From Pyronema omphalodes (Eukaryota; Ascomycota; Pezizomycetes; Pezizales; Pyronemataceae), in NCBI GenBank assembly GCA_024516155.1, contig JAJJXM010000002.1, forward strand, positions 992,001-1,056,000: a DNA stretch of 64,000 bases, written 5' to 3'. A program made the translations under genes and the position numbers. Shown in pieces: positions 13,265-27,105 of the stretch (within the stretch, counting starts at the first letter, position 1; every line of letters begins with the position of its first letter). The notes below the pieces were generated by a model. The model saw nothing but the letters and a program-made list of their open reading frames with translations, did no database searches and was not told the origin of the DNA.

Positions 13265-16200
13265 CTAGCGCTAAATTTTGGAAATGCGTTAACAGTTGAA
13301 CTATCAACTTATGGTCGGTTGAGAAAACTTACACGTCCACCCCGACGTCCGCCGTTGTTGCCCTGGTGTTGCTGGTGCTGCTGCTGCGGCTGCTGCATCT
13401 GAACCTGGGCTTGCTGTTGCTGGGGCTGAGGGAACATAGGGATGCCGTTCATCCCTCCATATCCATATCCGGGAATCAATCCCTGGGGCATCATAGGATT
13501 GAAGGCGGGGTTAACACCAACACCCATTCCCTGAAGCATATGGTTGCCCATTCCAGGAGGGGCATTACCCTGAGCACCACGAAGGTGATCGGGAACGGCC
13601 TGAGGGTTGCTGAATCCAGGAATACCCTGGAAGAAACCTGGGGCGCCGCGGTTGGCCATCTGCTGGGAGAGCACTTGGAATTGAAAAGCAGGCGAGCCAA
13701 TAGCAGCGGGGGCGGCTCCGCCGTATAGACTGAGAGTGCTGAATTGCTCCAAAGCCCTCAATGTCTGAGGGTCAATGGGAGCAGTGAACTGACCGCTAGA
13801 TGATGCAAGAATAGCCGGGTCATACATGGGCGAGCCGGCGTAGAACTGTCCAGCCTGCATGTTGTTATCTGTGTTGCGGGGAGCATGTGTTGCCTGGTTG
13901 TTACCGCTAGTCTGGTGGATCGGGATCCGGTGCTCCCGGCTAGGTCCGCTGGAGCTCTCACGCTCCTTGGAGCCGCCGTTGGTAGGGTTGGTCTGGTTAC
14001 GGGTAGAGAGTCCAACCTCGTCCATAAGACGCTTGTATCCCTGAGAAGGAGTGGCCTTCAACTTAGTCAAGACGTTGCGGATGGTAACAGTGGCCTCGGT
14101 GCGGGCGGGCTCGTCGAAGAATGGAGTTGTCAACACCTTAAAGATGAGAGTTGCTCCACATTGCGAGTCCTTAAGGATAGCCTCTAGGGTAGCGTCGTTA
14201 GGGGAGCAGAAAAGAGCATCCAAGATAGTCTCACGAGCCTCAGGCTCAGTCTTCTGGTTAATAACCTTAAGGACAGTCAAGTATGCAACCTTGTGGGTAC
14301 ACAAGTGAACCAAGTGGGGGACAAGACGGGGAGCCAAGACCGTTCGGCGATTTGGGAAGCTACAGGTATCCAAGAACCAGGTCAACAACAGAGCACCATT
14401 AGTGTTGGTTGCAAGCTGAACACTATGAATAGCAATGGCCGCGGCGAGCATACGTTGCTGGCTCTTGTTTGCGTGGTGGCTCTCCAAGCATGCCCTCATG
14501 GCGCGCGATCCAAAACGGCCCTGAGCAATTTCCCACATTCTGCTCAACATGGTCTCAAAGATATAATCGTTGTAGGGAGCTCCAAAGCGAAGACAGCACT
14601 GTAAAACGTAGTTTCCATATTGGTCCAAGAACAGCGCAACGGTGTATGGCCGAAGAGAGTTGGTAATAGTGTTCATCTGAGTGGGGGTCTTTGCGACATC
14701 GATAATCTTCTGTCCAGCCCAGGTGCCGTTTTTGTCTAATTTCAGGCAGTTAGAATTTGGTTGCAATCAAAATATGAGAATACTTACGTATTCCGATTTC
14801 GGCCAAGTGGGGACCAATCTGAGTGAGCATGACTTCTTTGATTTCCTCGGAACAGAACTCGAAAAGCTTCTGGACTACAGTGTTTCCAAGGTAGTCGCTA
14901 GATAATTCAGCAACTTCTGGCAACATATCCATGGCAATTGCTTCGATCTCTTGTGGTGAACAGTTCCCATTGTCAATTTTCTTACGAATGTCACGCAACT
15001 TAGGAGCATCATGTGTGCGGGTGTGGCTGGGTTCACCAATGGTTGGGATTTCAGGCTCAAAATCGTTGTATGAGATGGCCTGGAGAATGCTTGCTTCAAT
15101 CTTGACAATTTCCTCGGGAGTTGCACCAAACTGAGCAACAATCTGTGTAATGTCGGATTTGAGAGTATCGAGCGGGGGTAGCTCCAGATCCATGCTTCCC
15201 ACACCGTCACCATTAACCCCAGAGCTGCTAGCTCCAGTCGACATAGTGACAACACCATTGGCTTCCCGAGAAGTTGGGTCAGGGCTGGGAGATCCATAGG
15301 TTCCGCCGTTAGGCGTAGGAGTACCATTACTTCCAGAAGACGAAGGCTTTGCGAACCCAATACGAGTGGGACCAGCTCCGGGGAAGATTTCCTTGCCGTT
15401 CAAAGCAATGCGAGCCTGGATAGCGTGCTCAGGTGTGGTATAATTGATGAATCCACAGTTCTTGTGCGTGAGGACACGAGCAGATTCCACAGTTCCATAG
15501 GGCTGGAAAATATGAATCAATGATGTCGTTGTTGTAGAAGCTGGGATGTTGCCAAGCCAAAGAGAGCGAGTGGGTCCCTCGAGCTGAGACTCATCGATAG
15601 ACTGGAGTCCACCCTCACCACCGGAAGAAAGAGGGTTCATCGAACCAAATCTGACGTCCAGGTTGTGCAAGTCAAAGTAATCATTAGTGAGATCGGCAGC
15701 ACTGGTCATAGAGTCCAGCTTAGAGGGGGTGGCAAGATAACTTTTCATGCGGTTCACAGGAGGGGCATCGAGCACACCAGCAGTCCTAGCTCTAGCTCTG
15801 CTGGGTGTTCCACCAGTTCCATATGCTGCCAAAGCCATTGCATGGGCGGTCAAAGAATGCAAAGAACTAGCTCCTCCCTGAGGGGTGACAGTTCCGCTGT
15901 GTTGACCACTGTACATTTCATCCTCAACCTCCTCATCTGCGGCATACTTCTCGGTGGCATTGACAGAGTACGAACGACCACGAGAGGTTCTGTTGTTGAA
16001 GCTATGAAGATCGGCCATGAACGGCTGCATAGCGGCCGCACGCTGGCCTTCCATTAAGGGATCGAGTCCACCCGAGCGGGACAATGTTGCTCTAGCAGCC
16101 TGTGGGGTATCAACAAGTCCAAGGTAGTCCAGGGTTTTCGAGGCCATGTGGGATGCGTCATCCTCTCGGGAGTATGAAGAGTATGATGGCGAGGAAGGAA

Positions 16201-16996
16201 TCTGAGGCAAGCCTGAGTTTGTCTGACTCCTCTCCCGAGTCGGCCAAGGACCACCAGCCCACGCTGAAGAGGTAAAAGGATTGACATAGTTGGTAGGGGG
16301 AGGAATGTTGAGTGATCCAGATCGGAGTCGTGACTTTGTCTCAGTCTGTGAGGGCTGTAAATTATGGGCATCAGGTACTTCGATGGATGGCTGAGGCGAA
16401 CGGTTGACATGGAAAGGACTGGATGTCGGAGACGGCCGGCTGGTAGAAGAAATTCCCTGCTGTATCGGCGGCGGGGTAGGCACGGCCCCCCCGGGAGAGA
16501 ATCTTGACGGTACGGTTCCAGCCCGGGCTCTACGAAAAATCGATGGGTTCTCAAGGGTTGCATTTGATTGTAATGTAAACGTTGGATCCGCAAACCCGTT
16601 TGCTGGTGGCGACTCAGGGATAATGTTCTCGCGGTCCCGAAGGGAGGACGATGACAAAGAAGAGCTACTGATAGGCGAGCCCCATCCAAGCTTGGGCGGA
16701 GCAACTCCTTCTTCCTCCTGGATTTCACGTGCCCTGAAATTTGGGTTAGGAAACTGTCTTCTTAGTTCAGGTGGAGCATACCGTTTGCTAAACAGACGGC
16801 CACCGGCCGAGGCTTCGTAAGAAGGGGAGCCGGCTCCGAGTCTTCCGTTACCTGCCGAGGTGGCAGCGTTGTTCATAACACTGTACCGAGAGGGATTGGT
16901 AGAGGATGCTTCGGTAGGAGAAGAATTGGCTGTGTTTCGACCCGAGGAAGGAGCAGAAATAGGTTGGTTTGATTTTAATCTGTATTCAGTCGACAT
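13265..16996 (-). CDS. jsn1: RRM and Pumilio (Puf) domain RNA-binding protein, Jsn1/Puf1-Puf2 type
   Basis: Exon 1 runs 16996-14788 and exon 2 starts at 14735, across a 52-nt intron (GTAAGT donor, CTAAC branch, TTAG acceptor). The splice rebuilds the conserved Puf core HKNGTWAGQKIID at residue 737. A second intron, 13332-13271 (GTAAGT, GTTAAC, TTTAG), leaves a two-codon last exon ending in TAG at 13265, for about 1205 residues. Without that intron the frame ends at 13309 with an unrelated tail. The domains are: a disordered Ser/Pro-rich N terminus to about 470; an RRM at about 477-551 (RNP2-like SLWLGNIP, RNP1-like NCGFINY); Puf repeats at about 690-1000; and a Gln/Gly/Met-rich tail ending in Arg-Gly. 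RRM plus Puf is the arrangement of yeast Jsn1 and Puf2, which bind mRNA 3' UTRs and affect transcript localisation and stability. The cytoplasmic role is inferred from that family. The start ATG lies in ACAAT-poor but acceptable context and follows a leader without an in-frame upstream ATG. Confidence 0.9.
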
Positions 16997-19801
16997 TAGG
17001 ATTACACCTACACCACATCATCCAGCCACATGTCAGCATCCCTTTTCAGCAAAACACCATCTCTCACTCAATCCAACATCAAGAGTAGAATGTACCAGTT
17101 ATATCCCCGCCAGGAGGGAGACTTGCTCAATGAGCAGTGTAGAAAACGAGACTTGAATCCGATCGTTAACGAAGGTGCGTCCGTTGATAGTGACGTCGAC
17201 TGATATGCGTGCTCAGGCCCAAGCGAAGCCGGAGCGAGGTTCGATTAAGTTGCCGAACGAAAATCGATCGAGCCGCAATCGACACAGATAGGTCGAGGCC
17301 TAGTGGGACAAAAGGGTATTAGAAGATGCCGATGGATTAGGAGTTCAGTCGTTTCGTTGTCGTTGTCGTTCCGTATTGGACGTGCGGCGCAGCTATGCGG
17401 TTAGATCCGTTAATACAAATTACACTGCGACGGACGCAGAGAGCAAGAAGACAAAAGGGAGCGAGAGGTGTAATGATTCTGAAGAAGTCGTAGATGAGGA
17501 GGCGGTGGAGGATATGTGCTGTGCTAACCTCTAGAGTCGAGCCGGAAACAAAACGGGCCTAGTGAGCGGCGAAGGGTCAAGATCGGGTGTCAGGATTGGG
17601 TCCGGGTAAACTTGCGCCGCAAAGCACGACGTGAACGTCGTTTTTTGCGAAATTTGTATTCCCTGTATTGGTGTTCTTTCTTTCGAAAGATAATTATCAT
17701 TAATTAGGTATATGTAATAGGGTATGGGTAATTTTTTCTGGTATGTCCAGTCATTCTCAGCCATAAGGCGAGATTGGATCGAGGTGTTCTGGATATTCCG
17801 ACAGTGGACGTATTGATGTAAACACGTTAAGGCACTGTGTGGACCTTTTAAATAGAAAGTGCGACTTTAGAGCGCGTTCCGAACGGCTACGTACAAGGTG
17901 TCTATAATCTTGTATTTTAGATCCGGGCAGCGTTAAACGCGCAACGTATTTGAACTACTCATACATACAGGATGAAAGAGAGAAATAGCGACCTCAAAAA
18001 CGAGCCGAATCTATAAACTGATCAGAATTTAGATGAGTGTGATTCAAATTTTCACCTCTGATCCTAAAAACTCTCTATATTAATGCTTCGGTAATGAATT
18101 GTGAAGAGAGTAGGCCGGGTGTCGGGCTCTTTAGTTACGAAAATACATTTTGGAGCCGTCAGGCGGTGGCGATATCAGCCACACAGTGCGTTCTCAGGGC
18201 TACGTGCTGCGATGTCAGAAGAACGCTACCACGTTCTTGAAAAGGTACAACCGAGTGATGGAATCCAACCTTTTTTTTGCCGGCTTCAGGCTACCGAGAC
18301 ATAGAAGGGTCGGCCTATAGATATCAATCAATCGTACATATCAGTATGAAGACACAGTGATAATAGTTACCAAGCGCTGAGGATTGACTCATAGAGCTGT
18401 ATCTTCTTCTATACTAAACCAATATAGATCGTTTCGTATCATTCGTCTAATCTGTCCTAAAGCCGCTATGTAGTTTCGTTTCAAGTACTCGATGATAAAG
18501 GATAATAATGGGGAAACATCACGCACATGAAAAGCCATTTGTCACCAAACGAGCTGTTTCGTCCCCAATATCTGTCACAATGCTGTCGTTCCTTGCTGCC
18601 GGTCGCGATGGGACACATTTCATCTGCAGCGCTCAAAACATTAAATTTCAAACCCAATGTATCCCCCTTATGAAGTTCTATCCACGCACACAAGCGTTTA
18701 CTATTCGCGAACCGTTAGCATCTGGGCCGTTCCACTGCCAGCTGGAAAAAACCTGAAGCACTCGAGGACCCTTCATTACAACGCTTCAGGGGAACAAAGG
18801 GTTGATAACCAATTGATGGAGATGCGTTGTTTCATCGGCATGTAAGATGCCCCCCTCGGACGTTTCATATTCATACAATCGACTAGTGTTGTTAGCCGAT
18901 GAGATGCGGCTGAAGAGCATGTTACCCGGACAAAAATCGGCGGATAAAGCGGTGACGGCGGGAGAGGAAACCGTAGGTGAGACCTTATGACGGACCGTAT
19001 TCCTTTTGCCTATGGATAAAAGTCAATATAAACCAGTATTTATTTGATATGAGGGTATTTTTATTAAATCTGAAGTTAGTTTGCACAGAATAAATATGAT
19101 TATGTACATCACCTAAGTGCTTTGTATCACGTGGACCGTCATATGGTATCACTCACGGTTTCTGGAAACTAAGTGATATGTTGATGATGACAGCGAGAAT
19201 CTGGATAAAGTTATTTTTGGGGGAGGATGTCATTGTTGACGTAGTAAATTTTTAACTTTGATTTAATTCCGTAGCGTGGTCTCAGGTGGTGGCGAAATGA
19301 CGCGGATGGGAGTAAGCGGAAGATGGATACTGAGTAGTTTCGTGTAGAGCTCCAATAGCATCATAGTGTACTCAACACCCTTGTGATAAGGCTCCGTCAC
19401 ATTGCTGGCGGATTTAGTTTCAGTACGCGTCTTTTGGGTAACTAATTTATGTACAAAGTACTATTCTTGGACATATCTCCATATTTTATGTGTCTTGTGT
19501 CTTCCTGGCCGTTCCGTTGTGGCTCCACCAGAGTGCATTGGCTATTGTCGATGAGAGGCGTTGAATTGGCTGATGATATGATGGAAGGTGTTGAATATTT
19601 ATAGGTTGTAGGCTCACAGATCATGGTTTGGTAAATTTGCAAAAGTGAAAGTAGCTCTGATCACGCAGCAAAAACAGGTTTGCACTTGTGCCCGACCTAA
19701 GACTGGAACGCGCCTTCAGGAGACGACATGGACCGAGTATAATTAAAGGCGTGAGTTACCTCGCGTATAGTGGATTTATGTTTTACTAACAGCATGGAAG
19801 T

Positions 19802-19846
19802 CGGTAAACAACGCCGGTAAACAACGCCGGTAAACAACGCCGGTAA
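19802..19846. repeat. 13-bp tandem repeat, about 3.4 units
   Basis: The unit CGGTAAACAACGC is repeated perfectly three times from 19802 to 19840 and is followed by a partial unit, CGGTAA. It lies in non-coding sequence. I see no further copies at this spacing elsewhere in the window. Confidence 0.9.
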
Positions 19847-20160
19847 TCGTTAATACTGAACATAAAAATAGCATGGACTAATTTTCAAGTTCTATAGGCT
19901 GTCAAAACAAGCGAGGTTCGCGGAAACTTTATAGACGGTTCGCGAAGCAAAACCTTATATGTATGGTCGGTTAGAGGGATTTTGGCCGAAATGGATATGC
20001 GTTAAGCTCGCGTATGTTGCTCTAGAAGTGGACCTACAAGCGCGATGAAGTACACTTATACATCACTCGAATCCACAACTTTCTAGGCATCCTTAAGCCT
20101 TCCATGCTGCTTCTACGCAGAGTATAAAAATATTGGATGCTTTTTGTAATACAATTTTTG

Positions 20161-20186
20161 AAAAAAAAAAAAAAAAAAAAAAAAAA
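20161..20186. repeat. Poly-A tract, 26 bp
   Basis: An uninterrupted run of 26 A residues follows ATTTTTG and precedes CCTCCC. Such a run could be the tail of an inserted retroposed sequence. I looked for a matching target duplication upstream and found none, so I call it only a homopolymer. Confidence 0.9.
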
Positions 20187-20350
20187 CCTCCCAATTCTTG
20201 AAATTCATTTATGTACTTGCTGGTTATAATTGATGTCTTCTGTACGGGTGTATTTCCTTACAGTTGATCATGACACAAGCTCTTTGGAGATCTGATATTA
20301 CGATTTTCAATGACAGAGATCCTGAGACATTACGATACCATTGAAGGTTC

Positions 20351-20694
20351 TACAGTCGACTCGGTTTATAAGGGTACTATCTATAAGAATACCCACTGTG
20401 GAAGGGTACCGGACGCAGTCCCGGCGGTTTTTGTATGAGAATTCAGGGTATCACAGTGTACTAGAATATCCTTAAGAAAATGCCGAAAACTTTTATGATA
20501 CCCTTATACAGTGGGGCGGCTGGTGATGTAGCTATGGTGCAATTTGTGTGGCGCTAGGACTCCACTTACCTCCGCACAGCTCTGTGCATCTCAATCAATC
20601 ACTCGTGCCAAGCTTCGCGGTCTTTGAGAATATACGTCATATAAGGGTACACCCCTTCGGTCCCGGCGTACCCTTACAAACCGAGTCGACTGTA
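20351..20694. mobile_element. MITE with Tc1/mariner (pogo/Fot1-like) ends
   Basis: A near-perfect terminal inverted repeat starts TACAGTCGACTCGGTTT at 20351 and its reverse complement ends at 20694. About 27 bases match with one mismatch (TTTATAAGGG on the left against TTTGTAAGGG read from the right). The outermost TA on each side fits the TA target duplication of Tc1/mariner elements, which leaves a 340-bp element beginning CAGT, the usual first bases of pogo-type ends. Several internal copies of RTACCCTTAT/ATAAGGGTAY lie near both ends. There is no transposase ORF, so it would be a non-autonomous element mobilised in trans. Confidence 0.8.
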
Positions 20695-21362
20695 GCGAGT
20701 TTAAAAAATAAAGCTGAGCCAGAAGCTAGCAATTAGGCGAATATTGGCGTTTCACTGATCTTCCCGTTTAGCTAACCTCCGCCTTCCTCCAAATTTCCTT
20801 CTTCAGCCCAAGGTCTACGCAACCTCCGCCGGCCGCGAACCATCAAAATCAAACGCAAAAACTTGCCGGCTCCCCGATGTATGTGGACCGAAGAGTATGC
20901 GTCACCAACCAAGGACTCCTATATATTCTTCACACTGGAAGTCGTTGATTCGTGGTTTTCGGCAGTCAAGTATCCACCCAAACTTATACAAATTCGCAAT
21001 TCCAACCCTCGTTTTCATCGATCCAAATCTTATCAGCACTTTGATTACAGCCAACGCTCGTTCCCAGCACAACCCAACCAACTAACCATCATAGAAACCC
21101 CTTCAACCAAGCCGGTCCCAGGTACACGAATCATCCATAATCTGATATTATTCCCCTCTTTGACAATCGGATTTCCCTTTGGATCCTATTCTTGTATGCC
21201 TAATCCTAGGTCTCGCTCGCCAACCCCCAGCACCGGCCAATTTCGATCCTGCCAATGGGTATTCCCCCGCTCACTCGACCATCAATTATGCAACGGGCCG
21301 TTGCATGTTATCGGATCTCCGAATTCCATTTATACCTCGCCCTTCCCCGCAAAAGACAAATC

Positions 21363-21482
21363 ATGGATATCATATGCAAGATCTGTATGTGCAGATACGA
21401 TTTGTCAGATCGTTGTCGTAATTGTTCTCGGTTCCATACATTGCGTTTACTCGGAGGGAGTATGGTTGTGAAAGTGTTATAA
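21363..21482 (+). CDS. Possible small cysteine-rich protein, 39 residues
   Basis: The ORF from the ATG at 21363 encodes 39 residues containing CKICMC followed by CRNC (cysteines at residues 5, 8, 10, 18 and 21), a spacing that could hold a zinc ion. The frame is open further upstream to an ATG at 21255, which would give 75 residues. It lies in a GC-richer island (about 20760-21480) in which two other frames are also open. I do not recognise a family. The cysteine pattern is the only positive evidence, and it may be accidental. Confidence 0.2.
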   Translation: MDIICKICMCRYDLSDRCRNCSRFHTLRLLGGSMVVKVL

Positions 21483-24400
21483 GCAGGAGGTGTTTCAAAG
21501 GTTGGTATCCGGAGGTTTGTTTATATTTCCAGTGGACTGCCTTATTATTGTTTTAGATTGTATGGTACACTATCCGCAAGGGGAGGGTAGTTACTCAGCA
21601 TTTCCAAATTCTAAGGCGTACCAACTTTGTGGTTACTGATCATTTTCGGACGACCTGGGACGTTTGACGTTTCGGACGTTTGATGCGTCTCTTTCCTCCA
21701 TCACATTCATTTCATCTCTGAGTGGGAGAGATGGGGATAGATATAGCCACGTCCTACGCAGTCGATCGACCGATCCCACCCCCAGGCGTTTCACCGGCGA
21801 CGAATTCTTTCCCCGGCTGGACTCTATTAGAATACAAAGGCAACAACCAGGGTATGTTTTAGAAGTTTTTGTGATATCTTTTTTTTTTCTGTCCTTCCGA
21901 TCTTGACGTTCCAGATGTGATACAGAGCATCAGGCAAGATTACCGTGGTTACGTCGATACACGTCGCTGATGCGATGTCCCACATCTTTAAGAAATGTGG
22001 GGACCGTTCTACGTATCCATCCTTGCTCTTTGATACTCTAGAGTATAGTTAACATAACAGGACGTCTATCTAACATTGACGTTGTATTGCGTCTCCCAAC
22101 GCATCAATCTCCGAAATGTACTCCACACATGTCGACTCGATACGATATCAACTCAATTTAATCACAAGAGCATGTGCAAACACCCATCTGCTGGAGCTAG
22201 TGCGCTTGTACACTAGCGCATGGCGATAAATAAACACCACACCATAAAACAAAACCATGATGATAATCCCCCTGATGTTCTAGCCATATCAATAGGGAAT
22301 CAAAACCTGGCCAAATATTCCCGCTTTATGGTTTCCAACTGCCGACTCTATCAGCATAATTTGCAAATGATATTCACCGGGTACTGGGGTTGGCAGTTGC
22401 AAAGAATTAGACGACAAAGATATGAACGGATTTTCGTTTATCCTGCGACCCACTTGCAAACCCCCTCAGTCATATGCAGCCCTATATCGTGTTCTCGGCC
22501 GTCGTGAATGATATTGTGACTATGGGGCCTTGATAGAATATCAGCGATATGAAGGAGAAATAGTGGAGGAAGAGAACTTGGAGGGAAGGTAGAGAAGAGT
22601 ATCGTATCTCGATATCAGAAGCATGGACGATCTAGAAGGGAGTTTCCGGAACACTCTTCGGTTCACGGAATATTCACAAGCATCACGCAAGAGCGGGAGA
22701 GCGGGATGTCGGGCGGGGATGAAAGCTCGTTTTATCCTATCCGGTAAGATACAGCCGTATGTCCGGAGAGATTGGGCAGAGCAACTCACCGGGTTATCGC
22801 AAGCGGGTGCGAACCATCGGGTCCCATATATGGGGAACCATTTTGTTGCCTTTGACTATTCTATGAAGGGGATAGAGAGGTTTTAGAGAACGGTACAAAG
22901 CCGGGGATGAAAACGACGCGAAAACGATACGAGATGCGGCTTGGCTTCGGGACTTCTGTGGTTCCATACATACATGCGTGCGATATCACTTATCATTTTG
23001 TTGCAAAGATACAGAGAGCAACGAGCAACAAGCAATGAGCACTGATCTTGAAAAAGATAGATATCTAACCAAATATCTATCTACAAGTCCGCATAGATAC
23101 ACCTCAGGGATCATGATATGAAGATTACATACATACATACAACAGATAGCAAGGACCTCAAAGTTCAAAACTGTCTTTGTTCGGCTTTTTGGGGGAGAGG
23201 CGCAAGGTTTGTGCAGTGCACAGACTGGATAGATGAAAAATGGTGGTTTTTTCTTCGACTTCCCTGTTCAGGAAGCGGAAGTGGCAGCGTTCCGGAAGCT
23301 GGTTCGTCAGTTTCTAGCTACAGCTACGATACAACCAAACCCGCACATGATATCACAAGCGAGCGAGCTCGACAGACAGGGTCTGACAAGACCTGCCAAC
23401 GACCGAAAACCATCAATAAACCCAACCAACTATAACAATTAATCCTACGATCAACACATTAGGGTTAAAAAATACGGGATCAAAGATTCTCCTAAAGTAT
23501 CTATATTTTTTCCTACTCCATTTCTGTAGGCGAAAGGCGAGAACAAAAGTCGCAGCCGCCGGTTGTCTCGTGGTTCGTGCTTCATGGTTCATGGTCCTAA
23601 GGCCCCCCCGAAAAAAACAAAATAAAAACATAAAACACAAAATGCACCCCACAAAATATGACCCGTCAACCTCCCGAACTACCCCGGTTCTTGAAGCGGA
23701 TAATGATGCTGATAATGATGATGGGTGATGGTATCAAATGCGGTAGTTTGCAGTAGTTGTACTGCCGAAGACGAGATATACTATACACACCATCTTACTG
23801 TCTGGATCTTTAGGTATCGCTGGGAATCGTAAAATGAAGTAAAGCTTGTTGGAATGTAGTTAAAGGATTAATGGAAGTTAAAGGATGGAATAATGACCCC
23901 AGGGTTCCTGGAGTCGTATTGCCTATACTATGTGTAATATACTTATAGTACGGCTTCCGGTACTGTATGGCATCGAAAGTTATAGGTCACAGGTCTTTGG
24001 TGTTAGGTCGCAGATACCAGGCACCAGGTGGCAGGTGGCAGGTCGAAGTTGACAATATAAAACCAAGATATATAACGACAATATCAATAATAATAATAAT
24101 CCGCAGGACCTATGGCATCATACTCAAGAAACCTAACAAAGAGTCAGAATATTTTGGAAGCAAAGGAGCCGAGCTGAAGGAAACAAACTTAAAAAAAAGT
24201 CTGCAAACAACTGCTAACAAACTAGATACCGCTATGTATCTATGTAGCTATATGGATATGTTGAGTAAGTTTGATCATTGTATCATACTGCATTTGCATT
24301 CACATATCGCATCTGATATCAAGAAAAAAAAAAGCTTGATCATTTTATGATATCAGCAGAAATTCCTTGAAAGGTTAAGTTTCCTACTGAGAAAAAAACT

Positions 24401-27105
24401 AAGGTGCCTAAAAAAAAATGAAATAAAAACCCTATGCTCGAAGAAAAAAAAATAAAAAAAGCAAGAAAGACAAAATGAAACAGAAAAAAGAAAATAATGC
24501 CGGGAGGTCAGGGAGCGGCACAGCTACAATTTCGTCAACTGACGGATCATTGATACCGGGGAGGTTTCTTTGGGAAGACGACAGCGTGCATGGCTCCGAT
24601 GGTTGCGATGGTGGACATGGGAAAGATAGAGAAGGTCACAGCCTTGATTTTTGGAAGCTGGAATCTGCGCGTCGGTTTTTGAGGAGGTGACGCTTTGAAA
24701 CTTTGGATCCAGGAGGAGGCTGTTACCTGGAATTTAGAACAGGCTTCTGGATTGGATGAAAGAAGAAGGAAGGAAGAAAGGGAAGAAGGAAGAAAGGGAA
24801 TAGACTCAAGAAAGAGGTAGCTGCTAGTCAACGACAGACAGACAGACAGGCCGCAAAACTCTATTTCCATTGTTTCGACGTCGCAGCTGTATCGCATCGT
24901 CGCATCATCGTATCGTCGCATAATAGCATATGTAGTCGCATCCTATCCCAAAGCCGAACCCGAACTCGAACCCGAACCCGAACCCGAAGTTCAAGTCGCA
25001 GCAAAAGAACCCGAAATAGGGTGGATTATAAGGGATATCCTTTCTCTTTTATAACTAACTTCCGCTTCGTCAGATTTCAGATTTTCTTATTTCATATTTT
25101 ATCTTGATTATCTAGATTGGATTGTTATCTTTTTTACGGTACGGTACGATACGATATGCCATTTCTACGATGCGATGCTCCACGATGCGATGCAATGCTC
25201 TTCGATCCTCCATGAAGCACCGGGTGTGTAATCCATTAATAAATCAATTAATCGATCGATCGTTATCCATAGTTGAAAATATGGTGCCGTATGGATGTGG
25301 TAGATCTCCGTAAGATCGAAGTTATGAATGGATCTACGGAAGGCACTGGATCGAAGATGTTGAAGATATCGTAAATATGGATATCACATCCATATCCACA
25401 TCTATATCCACAACCACATCATACCCAAATCCATGGTAACTAACGTACATTTCCCCGGATGGCAGATGACGGATGGTTAGATGGTCAGATGATTAGTTAT
25501 TTAGTTGAATCGCGATCGAAAACTGGTGGCCATTGATTATTATCATGGATATGTATGATGGAAGTTTTTCTGTTTGGAGCGTATATGGTACCATCGATAG
25601 ACCTGCAATAACTATAATCTAAAGTCGAAAGAGTTAATTAATCGATTAAACAGCTATTTTTCCCTTTTTTTTTTTGGATATATGTATCTTGTTTTCTATT
25701 TCCTCTAGTTCGGGATTCTTTTTCCTGTTTTACTTTGATTCTCGATCCCGATCCCGATGGTATGCTGTCTTCCCTGTCTCCCCGACTCCAAGGTTCCCCG
25801 GGATCCCGGCCGAGCGTGGGATATTCACCAGAGATATAGCGCTACATCTAGTATCCATATCCATGAAGGGTGGCGAACCGATGACTTGATGACTCTTAGT
25901 TATATCGGAGCCTCGGGGGCATGTCACATCAATTCGGTGTGTGTGTGGTTAACACAATTTGAACCGTTTTTTTTTTTCAGGGATTGGGTTCGCCTAACAA
26001 CCTACATAACCTAAAAATTAGAACAAAACCAAAAACTAAACAAAAATCAGTTAACACCAATCCAAACAATAAAATCTTTCTGAACTTTACCACGGTTCTA
26101 TTTAAGAATCTGGATATTGATTGTATCATATATAATTTTCTGTACGAGTTTCGACTTGAGCTTGTTAACCGGGATAAACAATGGGTATGGTGTCATACGA
26201 AAGCCCCCAATTCGGAGACCTAAGCAAAAATTCCAATCCCAACGGTGTTGAAAAAAATTTCTTTCATTTAGCTAGGATAAACTAAGGGATTGAGGGATTA
26301 TATATAGATGATTATGTACACTCATTTCTAAGTGATTCTATGGAAGAGTGATGAAGGAACAGAGATGGGCATGCGTGACTATTTGCCCGTTATGATCACC
26401 ACATCTCTTGTCCAATCAGAAACCGAGATTTGAACTTCAATCTGTACCTATAAAAAAGTATAAATCGTTCACAGTTCAATTTAGAACGATCTCCAAGGGT
26501 AAAGAAAAATGATCCCGAAAGTAAATAAACGGTAGTAAGGTAAATAATAGAAATAAACGCATAAATAAACAAACAAGGTTGTCGTTATTGTTTATATATT
26601 AATACTCATGAATAGTTGATTGATTAATTTATCAATTAGTTGATTCAATACCACTTTTTGTCGTGTTTATCATGTTCGTCACTCAATTCATGATCACCAG
26701 GTTTGTCATGTCCATCCATGCCATGATCATCATGTCCATCACTTTTTTACATGATTCCATAATCACAGATCAATCGATCGAGACTATATGATCATCATCG
26801 CCTTACATGATACCATAATCACGAATCGATCGATTCTATGTATCTGGTATGATTACGCACTATACGCACTATATATATCCTCCATATGTTATACCCAGAG
26901 ACGGATTTACAGTGTGGGGTACATATTCCATTCCAAGCTTTATCACGTTTTCTTTATTCCCGGCGCATGATTGGTATCACCCCACCCCACTAAACCGTCG
27001 CCGAGATACGGTTGCGGGTGCGGGATACAGGTGCGGATACGGAAGCGGTGGTGGGGTTGACGCCACCCCAACCCCACCACGGAGCCCTAGCTTTGGCTGT
27101 AAGAT

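Larger units (their letters stand above)
16997..20350. other. Intergenic region upstream of the Puf gene
   Basis: This 3.3-kb region should hold the promoter and 5' leader of the minus-strand RRM-Puf gene in its left part. The rest shows only short ORFs with no domain. It contains a 13-bp tandem repeat near 19802 and a long poly-A run at 20161, listed separately. Confidence 0.55.

Noticed and set aside
20161..20186. Poly-A run as the tail of a SINE or retrogene
   Set aside because: I could find no flanking duplication or body sequence upstream.
20863..21471. 202-codon ORF
   Set aside because: It overlaps two other open frames, has no recognisable domain, and its composition looks like translated non-coding sequence.
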